Shown one piece after another: positions 26,956-35,834 of a stretch of DNA of 64,000 nucleotides (its first letter is position 1; every line of letters begins with the position of its first letter). The notes under the pieces were generated by a model. The model was not told the origin of the DNA and made no database searches. It was given only the letters and a program-made list of their open reading frames with translations. Source of the DNA: Rhizobium sp. WSM4643 (GTDB lineage Bacteria > Pseudomonadota > Alphaproteobacteria > Rhizobiales > Rhizobiaceae); the NCBI RefSeq assembly GCF_025152745.1, contig NZ_CP104040.1:434001-498000 (forward strand), written 5' to 3'. A program made the position numbers and the translations under genes.

Positions 26956-27614
26956 AGTCTGATCGCTTCTTCTGTCCCAACCCAGTTCCCACCCCCCCGC
27001 GCTGCCAGAGCACAAGCACGTCTCCAGTCTTCCTCAGTATCTACCGTCAGGCGCAGATTTGGGGATATTTTGGCTGGAGGCACATCGAGCTGGCCAATCT
27101 TGAACAACTCCGGCCGATCCGTGAAGTATTCATTCACGTGCTCGCGATGGTGCGGCAGCATCCCCTCTCGATGACTGCGTGAGAGCGCTTCGAACGTAAA
27201 TATCTCGGCGCCGACACCGATGGGCAACTGACCGAACGCGTGCGTGTAGTCGAATCCCTGCTTTTGGTGCAGGTCGATCAGCCTCTCCAACTCCTCGATA
27301 TCAGTGAAGGGATTGTCCGCCGTCAATCGCACGATATCCGACATCCCAAGCGATCTCGCACATTCGAAATAGCGATCGAGAACATCGGCCTCGTCGCCGC
27401 GAAAGCAGCTGACGCCGTGCTTGAGGCACCAAGTTTCGATAATGTCGTTCTCGCCGGCCGATGATGTCGCGACGACGATCTTGGCCGGCCGCTTCAGCAT
27501 CTGAAGCCTGCCAAGGACATGTGCGAGAAGCGGCTTGCCGGAAATGTCGCGAAGCACCTTTCCCGGCAATCGGGTGGATCCCATTCGCGCTTGGATGATG
27601 ATTCCAAGCCTCAC
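26937..27614 (-). CDS. SpsF-type cytidylyltransferase
   Basis: 225 residues from a GTG (27614) that overlaps the NeuB-like gene stop as GTGA. An earlier GTG at 27629 is possible. The N-terminus GIIIQARMGSTRLPGKVL is the nucleotide-binding motif of SpsF, related to CMP-KDO and acylneuraminate cytidylyltransferases; RLTADNPF follows at the metal site. It would activate the product of the NeuB-like enzyme with CTP. SpsF is less well characterised than NeuA/PseF, so the exact nucleotide is an inference. Confidence 0.82.
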   Translation of the reverse strand: MRLGIIIQARMGSTRLPGKVLRDISGKPLLAHVLGRLQMLKRPAKIVVATSSAGENDIIETWCLKHGVSCFRGDEADVLDRYFECARSLGMSDIVRLTADNPFTDIEELERLIDLHQKQGFDYTHAFGQLPIGVGAEIFTFEALSRSHREGMLPHHREHVNEYFTDRPELFKIGQLDVPPAKISPNLRLTVDTEEDWRRACALAARGGGNWVGTEEAIRLCSSSA

Positions 27615-28627
27615 GCCAGATCGCTCCACTGGAGGACGGCATCGCCATCGAGATCCCTTATCAATCGTCGCCCGGCGAGAGTGTCGAGATGCTTAGGCTC
27701 GATTCCCGTCCCCGGCCGCTTAACCGAAATGTCGCCGGGGGAGATGAATTCACCGGCTTTGAGCGGTCGATTGAGAACGACGCTCTTGCGGTTATTCAAT
27801 CTGGTTGTCGCCTCGCTTGCAGCCGGTTCCTTGCGACCACTGCCTTTCATGACCTCGAACGCACGTATCGCATCCACAAGCCATTTCATTTCTGCCGGAT
27901 CGGCCGAGAGCATGTGGTCGGGACCATCGGCGGCCTTGTCGTAGGTGAAATGCCGCTCGATGACCCGGGCGCCCATCGCGACCGCACAAAGGCTCGCGAC
28001 AGGGTTCAATGTATGGTCGGAATAGCCAACGTCGAGATCCGGAAACGCCTCCATCATCGTTTGCATTGCACGCAGGTTCACATTTTCCGGATGCGTCGGA
28101 TAGCTTGTGATGGCGTGCAACAGGATGAGCTTCTGATTACCCGCCTCCTTGATTGCGGCAACGGATTCCCGAACCTCTTCGAGCGTCGACATCCCCGTCG
28201 ACAGGATTATCGGCTTGCCCGTTTTTGCCAGATAGCGAAGAAAGGGAATGTTGACTGCATCGTCCGAACCCACCTTGTGGGCACCAACCCCGCACTTCTC
28301 CAGCAGATCGACATCCGTTTCGTGTGAGGGCGACGAAAACCAGTCCAGCCCGTGCTCCTCGGCATAGCGGAAAACCGCTTCGTGAAGCTCGTGACCGATT
28401 TCATATTTGCGGAAAAGCTCGAATTGCGAGGTAACGCCGGTGTTTTCCATATCGAACATGGCGTTGCGGCTCGACAGGGTCTCTGCCCGATAAGTCTGGA
28501 GCTTGACAGCGTCTACGCCGGACGACTTTGCCTCGTCGATCAGCCGTCTTGCCTGGTCAAAAGTCGTAAAATTCCCGCCGATTTCGGCGATAATATAACA
28601 CCGGTCAGGTCGGTAGTTCCGGAACAT
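27611..28627 (-). CDS. NeuB-family nonulosonic acid synthase with SAF domain
   Basis: 338 residues. A TIM-barrel domain covers about 1-270: YIIAEIGGNF, DAVKLQTYRAETL, ILSTGMSTLEEV, the phosphoenolpyruvate-site region AITSYPTHPENVNLRAM, and GYSDHTLNPVA. A C-terminal SAF (antifreeze-like) domain covers about 275-338, with ISPGDISVKRPGTGI. The enzyme condenses phosphoenolpyruvate with an amino-hexose to a nine-carbon 2-keto-3-deoxy acid. The usual YPTP is YPTH here. It lies at the head of a tight block with SpsF-, PseG-, WbqC- and LmbE-type genes. The substrate stereochemistry cannot be assigned. Confidence 0.88.
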   Translation of the reverse strand: MFRNYRPDRCYIIAEIGGNFTTFDQARRLIDEAKSSGVDAVKLQTYRAETLSSRNAMFDMENTGVTSQFELFRKYEIGHELHEAVFRYAEEHGLDWFSSPSHETDVDLLEKCGVGAHKVGSDDAVNIPFLRYLAKTGKPIILSTGMSTLEEVRESVAAIKEAGNQKLILLHAITSYPTHPENVNLRAMQTMMEAFPDLDVGYSDHTLNPVASLCAVAMGARVIERHFTYDKAADGPDHMLSADPAEMKWLVDAIRAFEVMKGSGRKEPAASEATTRLNNRKSVVLNRPLKAGEFISPGDISVKRPGTGIEPKHLDTLAGRRLIRDLDGDAVLQWSDLA

Positions 28628-28743
28628 CTGCTACTCCCGCAATTCACTATACAGCCGGCGTTCCAATAGCGGTAACACAGCTCAGTTCAGCTCTGTGCGA
28701 TGTCATCCCGCACACGACCGGTATACAACTCCCGGCTGCTTCT

Positions 28744-29814
28744 CTATTTTCCGATTTCCTGAGCCCGATCCACGTAATTTCGGACAACCACTTTCCGGCC
28801 GCAGATTTCGGTCGGCTCGTCATCCGTCAGGCGAGGCAGGTAGCATCGCCGGCATACTTCGCTTTTCAAGAAGCCCTGCGGTTCTTTGTGCAAGGCGCGG
28901 ACTGCATTCATTTTTTCGCCGTGCCAAATCTGGTGGACCGTCTCCGTCGTCGCGTCACCAATGACTTCGCGATTCTCCTCGTCGTTCGAGCACTTCATCA
29001 CAAGCCCGTCGGCCCCGATAACGAGGCGCTGGTATTGCTGTGGGCAGGTGAAATTATCCAGATATTGAACGTCAGAATCGTTTCCGAGGTAGTCGATCAG
29101 CGGATTGAAGGCGACAAGATCCACGTGAGGCGCAAAGGTTTCATAATAGAGATCCGGATTTTCCCTGATTGCTGGCCAGATGCCCTGCACCTTAATGACC
29201 GGACGGTGGAGCCCGCGCTCGTCTTTGTACTTCTTGATGTCCTTGATCTTGTCGAGTAGCGCCTCGAACTTGATCGGCTTGCGGATCTTTTCGTAGGTCT
29301 CACCGGTGCCGTCGATCGAAACGGTGATCCAGTCGATGCCGGCATCGACGAGCTGAGCGAAATAGTCTCTGTTGAGCTTGAAGCCGTGCGTCAGGGTCGA
29401 GACTTCCTTGATCCCACGGTCCTTGGCATAGCGCACACAGTCGGCGAAGCGCTTGTGCAATGTGGCCTCGCCCCGCAGCGACAGACGGATCGCAGGAACC
29501 TTGCCGCCGATCTCATCGATGATACGGCAGTAGAGATCCCAGTCCATCCTCGTCGTGTTCACACTTTTCTTGAACTCGTCGCTGATCGTATAGCACATCG
29601 GGCAGCGCAGATTGCAGATCGACGCCAGCTCGAGATCGACCAGCAGCGGATAGTCCGAAACCTGCTGGTTCAGGGCATATTCCGACCATTTGCGACGGTA
29701 ATCCGCGTATTCTGCTTCCCACCCTTCGCCCCGGAATTTGTCGAACGCGGCTTCGCGCTCGTCCGTGTCCATCGAGTAGTTGCCCTTGTTGATCGGAACG
29801 TAACGTTCGTTCAA
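28744..29814 (-). CDS. radical SAM/SPASM-type protein in the polysaccharide operon
   Basis: 356 residues from a TTG at 29814, chosen because AAGGAG lies at the proper distance; ATG 29772 is the alternative. The radical SAM cluster motif CNLRCPMC has cysteines at 67, 71 and 74. RLSLRGEATLH and ITVSIDGTGETYEKI are standard elements of the barrel. The C-terminal part has LVIGADGLVMKCSNDEE and CRRCY, as in SPASM-like auxiliary cluster regions. Such enzymes do hydrogen-abstraction chemistry (dehydration, epimerisation, dehydrogenation). A member between a NeuB-like gene and a sugar epimerase suggests unusual sugar chemistry. The substrate is unknown. Confidence 0.85.
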   Translation of the reverse strand: MNERYVPINKGNYSMDTDEREAAFDKFRGEGWEAEYADYRRKWSEYALNQQVSDYPLLVDLELASICNLRCPMCYTISDEFKKSVNTTRMDWDLYCRIIDEIGGKVPAIRLSLRGEATLHKRFADCVRYAKDRGIKEVSTLTHGFKLNRDYFAQLVDAGIDWITVSIDGTGETYEKIRKPIKFEALLDKIKDIKKYKDERGLHRPVIKVQGIWPAIRENPDLYYETFAPHVDLVAFNPLIDYLGNDSDVQYLDNFTCPQQYQRLVIGADGLVMKCSNDEENREVIGDATTETVHQIWHGEKMNAVRALHKEPQGFLKSEVCRRCYLPRLTDDEPTEICGRKVVVRNYVDRAQEIGK

Positions 29815-29815
29815 T

Positions 29816-30661
29816 TTACGACTCCTTCATCATCGCGCGCATCCCGGCCGGCAGATCCCATTCCGGCCGCCATCCGAGAACCGTGCGAGCCCGCGTGATA
29901 TCGGCCCGCACGTCAGGTATTTCATTCCGCCGAACTGTGCAAGATGACACCACAGGTAGAGCAGTGCCGGCAGCTTCTTGCAAGATGTCGATTATTTCCT
30001 GCACCGAATACGACATTCCGGAGCCGATATTGATACAATGGTAGCCTTCCGCGACGTCCATGGCCTTGGTAAAGGCGCTCAGGACATCTTCAACAAAGAT
30101 ATAGTCACGCCGGGGACTGAGATCCAGGACCTGTATTTCCTGCTTGGTTCGTATCTGGTTCAGAAGCGTCGGTATCAGAAATTCGGGGCGCTGCCCTGCG
30201 CCGTATATATTGAAAAGACGCAATACCACCACCGGTATCTGCTCGTGCGTGGCGGCGAACTCACAAAGCTGTTCGGCAAGATGTTTGGAAAGAGCATAAG
30301 GGTTGTTCGGCCTGACCAGATCGCTTTCACGGATCGGCAGCCGGTCAGGCACTCCGTAAACATAGGCGCTTGCGAACACGAGTTTGGCCTTGTGCCGCTT
30401 GCACCAGTTCAAAGCATGGTGCGTTCCGAGGACGTTGGCGGCCGTGAAACTCGGTCCTTGGCTCCAGCTATCTGGAACAAATGTCCTGCCGGCAAGGTGA
30501 AACAGCGTGCGCGCCGGGGGAAGCTCCTGCCAAACCTTTTCTTCGCTTATATCACCATGCGTTCGGTCAAGCGCAAGCACGTCAAAACCAGCCTGCTCAA
30601 GCCGTCTGACCAGACGACTCCCGAGAAAACCGCCAGCACCGGTGACGATGGCATCAACCAT
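29816..30661 (-). CDS. NAD-dependent sugar epimerase/dehydratase (extended SDR)
   Basis: 281 residues. TGAGGFLGSRLVRRLE at the N-terminus binds NAD. FASAYVYG is the catalytic Ser region and YALSKHLAEQL the YxxxK. RLFNIYGAGQRPEFLIP and NIGSGMSYSVQEII place it with UDP-glucose/GDP-sugar epimerases and reductases. It overlaps the nucleotidyltransferase by 8 bases and is followed 1 base later by the radical SAM gene. It likely acts on the nucleotide sugar formed by the LegB-like dehydratase or a related intermediate. Confidence 0.85.
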   Translation of the reverse strand: MVDAIVTGAGGFLGSRLVRRLEQAGFDVLALDRTHGDISEEKVWQELPPARTLFHLAGRTFVPDSWSQGPSFTAANVLGTHHALNWCKRHKAKLVFASAYVYGVPDRLPIRESDLVRPNNPYALSKHLAEQLCEFAATHEQIPVVVLRLFNIYGAGQRPEFLIPTLLNQIRTKQEIQVLDLSPRRDYIFVEDVLSAFTKAMDVAEGYHCINIGSGMSYSVQEIIDILQEAAGTALPVVSSCTVRRNEIPDVRADITRARTVLGWRPEWDLPAGMRAMMKES

Positions 30662-31367
30662 TCAGGAACCTGGAGCGCATGGATTCGAACTGCTCGATCG
30701 CCAAGGCATAATCGTCAGGCCGTCCGATATCGAGCCAATAGCCGCCAAAATCTCGAACCGTGGCCGGCTTGCCGGCCGCAAGAAGTTCAAGCATCAACTG
30801 ATCAAAGCCATAGGCGCCACCTTGTGGTATGTGCTCGACGGCCCTCGAAGACACCATGTAGACGCCCATGCTGACTTTGTATTCGGCCGTCGGTTTCTCT
30901 CGAAAACCGGTCAGCAGCCCGGCCTCGCCGGTGTCCAGAACGCCATAGTCTATGCGATGCTGGCGCGTCTTGGATGAGATCGTGAATATATTCCCGTCGC
31001 GGACGTGCGCATCATGAAAATCGGCATAGTTGAGATCCGTCAGAATGTCGCCGTTCATCACCAGGAAATTCTCCGGCAGATCCTTTATCAGCCGCAGCGG
31101 CCCCATGGTGCCGAGAGGCTCGTCCTCGAGCGAATAGTCGATGCGGATACCCCACTTGTCGCCATCCTGGAAGAAAGCCTTGATCAGCTCGGCCTGGTGG
31201 TTGACGGCAAGTGTTATATGCTGAAATCCGCCTGATATCAGCTGACGAATGATCACCTCAAGAATAGGATAGTCGCCGATCGGCATCAGAGGCTTCGGAA
31301 GCACGACGGTATAGGGCCGCAACCGCGTTCCCATCCCGCCCGCCAGAATGACTGCGCGCCTAGACAT
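30654..31367 (-). CDS. sugar nucleotidyltransferase
   Basis: 237 residues. The signature AVILAGGMGTRLRPYTVVLPKPLMPIGDYP is the nucleotide-binding loop; FLVMNGDILTD holds the metal-binding Asp, and GFREKPTAEY follows. It is a single-domain NDP-sugar pyrophosphorylase, like the catalytic half of PtmE or RmlA-like enzymes, without CBS or left-handed helix domains. It makes an NDP-hexose for this pathway. Legionaminate routes use a GDP-GlcN-forming enzyme of this group, so GDP-sugar formation is possible but not shown. Confidence 0.86.
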   Translation of the reverse strand: MSRRAVILAGGMGTRLRPYTVVLPKPLMPIGDYPILEVIIRQLISGGFQHITLAVNHQAELIKAFFQDGDKWGIRIDYSLEDEPLGTMGPLRLIKDLPENFLVMNGDILTDLNYADFHDAHVRDGNIFTISSKTRQHRIDYGVLDTGEAGLLTGFREKPTAEYKVSMGVYMVSSRAVEHIPQGGAYGFDQLMLELLAAGKPATVRDFGGYWLDIGRPDDYALAIEQFESMRSRFLNG

Positions 31368-32340
31368 TGAAGATATCCGCCTTGTATCTCGCCAGATTCT
31401 GCGGCTGACGCAGCCAGTCGATCGTCGCTTTCAGACCATCTTCCAAGCTGTAACGCGGCGAAAATCCTGTCAGAGACTTGATCAGGCTGTTGTCGCAGCA
31501 CAGACGCTCCACTTCGCTATTTGCCGGACGCAAACGCTGTTCGTCGCATTCGATCTCCACGCTGACGCCGATGATGTCGGCGATCAGGCGAACGGTATCG
31601 CCGATCGATATCTCGCTGCCCGAGCCGATATTGACCGTCTGTCCGATGGCTTCGTCGCAGGCCGCGAGCGCCAGAAAGCCGTCGCATGTATCCTGGACGA
31701 AATTGAAATCCCTGGTGGGCGAGAGCGCACCAAGCTTCAGCGTCGTTCGTCCACTCAGAAGCTGTGAAATCACAGTCGGAATAACCGCCCTTGCAGATTG
31801 TCGCGGGCCGAAAGTGTTGAAGGGCCGTGCGATCGTCACCGGTAGGTCAAAACTCGAATGATAACTGTATGCCATCGCGTCAGCACCGATTTTTGACGCC
31901 GAATAGGGCGACTGTGCCTGCAGCGGATGACTTTCGCTGATTGGGACAAAGCGAGCGGTTCCGTAGACCTCGCTGGTCGAGGTCTGAATGACGCGGCCAA
32001 CGCTGGCATCGAGAGCGCCCTGAAGTACATTCAACGTGCCATTAATGTTGGTGTCCACATAGCTGGACGGCGCCTGATAGGAATAGGGAATAGCGATGAG
32101 AGCGGCCAGATGAAATATCGTGTCAACGCCTTTTGCGATGGCACGCATTTGCGCCGGGTCGCGAACGTCGCCAAGAATGACCTCGAACTCGCCGCGATAT
32201 TCAGACTGGTCCAGCCAGCCCCAGCTGGAAAACGAGTTGTACTGGCAAAGGGCGCGGACTTCGACGCCTGCCCTTGTCAGGGTTTCAACGAGATGGGAGC
32301 CGATGAAGCCGTCCGCGCCGGTCACAAGTACTTTCTTCAT
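31360..32340 (-). CDS. LegB-like NDP-N-acetylglucosamine 4,6-dehydratase (extended SDR)
   Basis: 326 residues. VLVTGADGFIGSHLVETL, YNSFSSWGWLD, HLAALIAIPYSY, STSEVYGTARFVPI, the YxxxK in YSASKIGADAMAY, and RPFNTFGPRQSARAVIPT match the LegB type of legionaminic-acid 4,6-dehydratases very closely. The enzyme would make the 4-keto-6-deoxy sugar that starts nonulosonate synthesis. Its ATG overlaps the Wzt gene stop (ATGA). It overlaps the nucleotidyltransferase by 8 bases, a natural pair. Substrate nucleotide (UDP or GDP) is undetermined. Confidence 0.85.
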   Translation of the reverse strand: MKKVLVTGADGFIGSHLVETLTRAGVEVRALCQYNSFSSWGWLDQSEYRGEFEVILGDVRDPAQMRAIAKGVDTIFHLAALIAIPYSYQAPSSYVDTNINGTLNVLQGALDASVGRVIQTSTSEVYGTARFVPISESHPLQAQSPYSASKIGADAMAYSYHSSFDLPVTIARPFNTFGPRQSARAVIPTVISQLLSGRTTLKLGALSPTRDFNFVQDTCDGFLALAACDEAIGQTVNIGSGSEISIGDTVRLIADIIGVSVEIECDEQRLRPANSEVERLCCDNSLIKSLTGFSPRYSLEDGLKATIDWLRQPQNLARYKADIFNV

Positions 32341-33656
32341 TTCAATAAGCCCTCAGAATCGCGGCGGTAGAGCATCTTTACATCCCAGGGGAGCTGGATT
32401 GCCGAAATTGATGGTTTTCGTTGCTGGCCCAGCATCTGGATGATCCCGACATTGTCTTCGACTTCGAACCGAATACCCTCAACCACCGAATAGATCGAAA
32501 AACGGCTGGAAATGCCGGCGCGGAGATAAAAGGTTCCGGTGTTCAACAAGCCAGCCGGAATGATTACTCGCGCCCGATAATAACCTGGAGGCCGGGTGTC
32601 GAGGCGGCTTACGTCGAGTTCCGGATCGGACAGGCTGATGATCGGGGAATAACCATCCTCCATCATGATCTGCAGCCCGACGGAAAGCCCTGTCAGTGGC
32701 TCGCGCAGTTCATACTCCATCTCGACGATAAAATTCTTCGTGAGTTCAACGGTTTGTGCTAGCTCGCCGTCTTCGTTTCGGATGGAAAGGCGAGAGATCA
32801 CCGCCTTGCCGTCGACATCCTGTGGGTCGATTTCAAAATCTATCTTCCCGCTCAGTTCAGGCCGGTCGAGATAGGCGCGAATGACATCGGACGTACTGCC
32901 CACCGCAGCAACGCGACCGTCGGACAACAGAATGGATCGAGGGCAAAGACTGCTTACAGCCGTCATATTATGGCTGACGAACATGATTGTTCGGCCCGCC
33001 TTGGTCACCTCCCGCATTCGGCCCATACATTTGTTCTGGAAGTTGACGTCGCCAACTGCCAGAACCTCATCGACAAGAAGTATTTCGGGTTCCAGATGTG
33101 CCGCAACGGAAAAGGCAAGTCGAACATACATGCCTGAAGAGTAACGTTTGACTGGGGTGTCGATGAATTCGCCGATTTCTGCGAACTCGACAATTTCATC
33201 GAACTTCGTGCGAACTTCGGAGTGTGTCATTCCAAGAATGGCACCGTTTAAGTAAACGTTTTCGCGGCCCGTGAGTTCGGGGTGGAAGCCGGTTCCGACT
33301 TCCAAGAGGCTCGCAATCCTGCCTCGAATGCCAATATAGCCCGAGGTTGGACGCGTTATGCGAGACATCAGCTTCAGAAGGGTCGACTTGCCTGCCCCAT
33401 TGCGACCGATGACGCCAACGATATCGCCGCGGGAAATCTCGAAGGAGACATCATCCAGGGCGTGAAAAATATCGTTCTTAAGCCGAGCCTTGTTCTGTCT
33501 GTCGGAAGCGTAATCCGAGACGGAGGCGTTGGGGTCCGGCAGATTGCGGAACCGCGCCCACCAGCTTTGGAGGTCACGGTACAAGGTGCCGTGATTGATG
33601 ATACCCAAGCGATAGTGTTTGCTGACATTCTCGGCGTGTATAACGATATCATTCAT
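32337..33656 (-). CDS. wzt: O-polysaccharide ABC exporter ATPase with carbohydrate-binding tail (Wzt)
   Basis: 439 residues from ATG 33656, sharing one base with the Wzm stop (TGATG). Walker A GRNGAGKST at about 84-92, signature YSSGMYVRLAF, Walker B ILLVDEVLAVGD. After about residue 270 comes a beta-rich Wzt C-terminal domain (VGLQIMMEDGYSPI, GYYRARVIIPAGLLN) that recognises the chain's terminal modification. A Wzt of this long type implies that the polymer is finished by a specific cap, such as a methyl group or a special sugar, before export. Confidence 0.92.
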   Translation of the reverse strand: MNDIVIHAENVSKHYRLGIINHGTLYRDLQSWWARFRNLPDPNASVSDYASDRQNKARLKNDIFHALDDVSFEISRGDIVGVIGRNGAGKSTLLKLMSRITRPTSGYIGIRGRIASLLEVGTGFHPELTGRENVYLNGAILGMTHSEVRTKFDEIVEFAEIGEFIDTPVKRYSSGMYVRLAFSVAAHLEPEILLVDEVLAVGDVNFQNKCMGRMREVTKAGRTIMFVSHNMTAVSSLCPRSILLSDGRVAAVGSTSDVIRAYLDRPELSGKIDFEIDPQDVDGKAVISRLSIRNEDGELAQTVELTKNFIVEMEYELREPLTGLSVGLQIMMEDGYSPIISLSDPELDVSRLDTRPPGYYRARVIIPAGLLNTGTFYLRAGISSRFSIYSVVEGIRFEVEDNVGIIQMLGQQRKPSISAIQLPWDVKMLYRRDSEGLLK

Positions 33657-34576
33657 CAAACGGTATCCATAGCGGTTGCCTCAGCCCGCGCAAAAAGTAT
33701 CAAGCCGCCAATTATAATAGTCAGAGTGGCCGCGACATTCGCCAGGCAAATGCTCAGAGGAAGCGGCGACGCGTCGAAAAGTGCCCAACGGAATACCTGA
33801 ACCGGAGTCGTCATCGGGTTGAGGTAGTAAAACCATTGATATCGTTCGGGAACCTGGCTGAAAGCATAGACGACGGGTGTCGCATACATCCAAAGCTGCG
33901 TAACGAAACCGACGGCATAAACCAGGTCACGATATCGAACTGTTAGCGCGGAAACCAAGAGTCCCATTCCCACACCAAGCGTTGCAACGTATAGCAAAAT
34001 CAATGGTGTCGCGAAAACGAAACGCAGGCTGATCACTATAGCATCCTGGCTAAGCCAGAGAACAAACGAGATCGTAAGCAGAAGCGTGAATTGGATGGCA
34101 AATGCGACCAGGCCGCTCATCGCGACTGCGAGTGGTACGACTAGCCGGGGGAAATACACTTTTCCAAACAAGTTCGAGTTTTTCGAAAATGTTTCTGAGT
34201 TATTGGTGAGGCAAGCTGAGAAATAATTCCAGATAATGGTGCCGGACATATAAAAGACAAGCGGGGAAATTCCATCGGTGGAGAGATTGGCAATCTTTCC
34301 GAAGACGACGTAATAGGTGATCGTCGTCAGTATCGGTTGTATGAGATACCAAACCGGTCCAAGCACGGTTTGCTTGTAGAATGTCGTGAAATCTCTTTTG
34401 AAGAACATCCAGATAAGTTCACGATATTTCCACGCAGTCGTCAGCCCGACGCTGATGGTGCCGGACGGCTTGATGACTATATCCCAGGGTTCGGTGCCGC
34501 TTTCCCTTTCCTGTTTTGTCACGTGACCTGTCATATTAATGCGCTCAAACTCTCCGTTAGCCGTTGCTCGTGCCAT
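33656..34576 (-). CDS. wzm: O-polysaccharide ABC exporter permease (Wzm)
   Basis: About 306 residues from ATG 34576; ATG 34534 is an alternative and neither has a strong ribosome-binding site. ABC-2-type permease with six membrane segments; the family motif VLGPVWYLIQPILTTITYYVVFGKIA precedes helix 1-2 and LNPMTTPVQVFRWALF lies near the end. With Wzt it exports the completed undecaprenyl-linked O-chain across the inner membrane. No Wzx flippase or Wzy polymerase is present, so the cluster uses the ABC-dependent route. Confidence 0.9.
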   Translation of the reverse strand: MARATANGEFERINMTGHVTKQERESGTEPWDIVIKPSGTISVGLTTAWKYRELIWMFFKRDFTTFYKQTVLGPVWYLIQPILTTITYYVVFGKIANLSTDGISPLVFYMSGTIIWNYFSACLTNNSETFSKNSNLFGKVYFPRLVVPLAVAMSGLVAFAIQFTLLLTISFVLWLSQDAIVISLRFVFATPLILLYVATLGVGMGLLVSALTVRYRDLVYAVGFVTQLWMYATPVVYAFSQVPERYQWFYYLNPMTTPVQVFRWALFDASPLPLSICLANVAATLTIIIGGLILFARAEATAMDTV

Positions 34577-34619
34577 ATTTTCTAGGGCCTGAGGGGACCG
34601 CATGGACCGACGCCATGTA

Positions 34620-35831
34620 TCACGCGACTCGATCGAGGACACGCCCCAAAATTTCTCTCAGACGGTGGTCGAAATCTTCTTGCTTCCACAAGGAGGCTCT
34701 TTCAAGCCCCTTTTTGATCAAAGAGGAACGTAGGTCTTCATCTTCCCACAGGCGGCTCATTGCCCCTTGTATTTCCTCGACGGATTGCGGCGAGAAATAA
34801 AGCGCTGCGTCACCGCACTGTTCCCGCATACCATACTTGTCTGATATCAAGACGGGACAACCGCACACCATCGCTTCAAGGGGCGGAATGTTTGTCGGGC
34901 CAAAAAAAGTCGGCATGACCAACCCTAAGGCACGACGATAAAACCCAGCCAGATCCGAATCCGGCACATAGCCGACGAAGTGAACCGCTTGGGATAGCCC
35001 GAGCTCGCTTGCCATCGTTTTGGCGGCCGCATATTCGCGCTTTGTGTTGCCCGCCAAGACCAGTTCCATGTCCGGATGCGTCCTGCGCGCGGCTGCCAGC
35101 GCTTGTATGAGCCGCAAGTGATTCTTGTGAGGCCAGAATTGCGCCGGATAAAAATAGAATTTTTCCGGAAGTCGGTAGCGTTCGGCGAAGGCGGACCTCT
35201 CGACCGAATCTGTAAGATAGATCGGAGCGATATAAGGCAGCGGATATATGTGATCTTCTGGCGTGCCGTAGCTTTCCATGACATGCCGCCGCCCGGTTTC
35301 GGAATCGACGAGCACGGCAGCGCTCTGGTTCGCAAGGTGACGGAACCGGCTTTCTCTCAGTTGAAAGCGCAACCAGCTTCCGGCTTCTGGAAAGCTGCGT
35401 TCATATCTATGCATCAAATCGTGAACGGTTGCGATCGAGGGCTGCTTGATCTGCCAGGTCAGGGCGTCTTGAGCCGGAAAAATCCACAGATCACATTGGA
35501 GAGATGCCAATTCCCGCACGATTGGGTTCACCCATCTCGCGACGACGCGCGCTACGGACCCAGGCAGAACCATGAACAGCTTGGCAAGTGTCTCGCCCCG
35601 CTTCCAGTGCTGCAGCGGGACGGCCTTCAGCGGGCTGGCATCAAGTTCAGAGCGCCAGGCTTCGTCCCCATAGGCAACGATGACCTCCACTTCCGTGCCG
35701 TCGATTGAAGACAGGGCCTGCACGAGGCTTTGCGCGTACTGGAACATACCACCGGCATGGCGGCTTACTCCGAGATAGAAGCCAATCCTCTTCCGACGCA
35801 AGGTAATTCGGCTGTCCAAATGTATCGCCAA
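34620..35831 (-). CDS. glycosyltransferase, GT4 family
   Basis: 403 residues with a putative TTG start at 35831, three bases after the previous gene's stop; the true start is uncertain because no ATG lies near. GT-B fold: YLGVSRHAGGMFQYAQSL near the N-terminus, FYFYPAQFWPHKNHLRL, and the donor-site FFGPTNIPPLEAMVCGCPVL. It is a close paralogue of the GT4 at 39109-40305, sharing the PAQFWPHKNH motif. Mannosyltransferase activity is common in this type but unproven. Confidence 0.87.
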   Translation of the reverse strand: MAIHLDSRITLRRKRIGFYLGVSRHAGGMFQYAQSLVQALSSIDGTEVEVIVAYGDEAWRSELDASPLKAVPLQHWKRGETLAKLFMVLPGSVARVVARWVNPIVRELASLQCDLWIFPAQDALTWQIKQPSIATVHDLMHRYERSFPEAGSWLRFQLRESRFRHLANQSAAVLVDSETGRRHVMESYGTPEDHIYPLPYIAPIYLTDSVERSAFAERYRLPEKFYFYPAQFWPHKNHLRLIQALAAARRTHPDMELVLAGNTKREYAAAKTMASELGLSQAVHFVGYVPDSDLAGFYRRALGLVMPTFFGPTNIPPLEAMVCGCPVLISDKYGMREQCGDAALYFSPQSVEEIQGAMSRLWEDEDLRSSLIKKGLERASLWKQEDFDHRLREILGRVLDRVA

Positions 35832-35834
35832 CAG

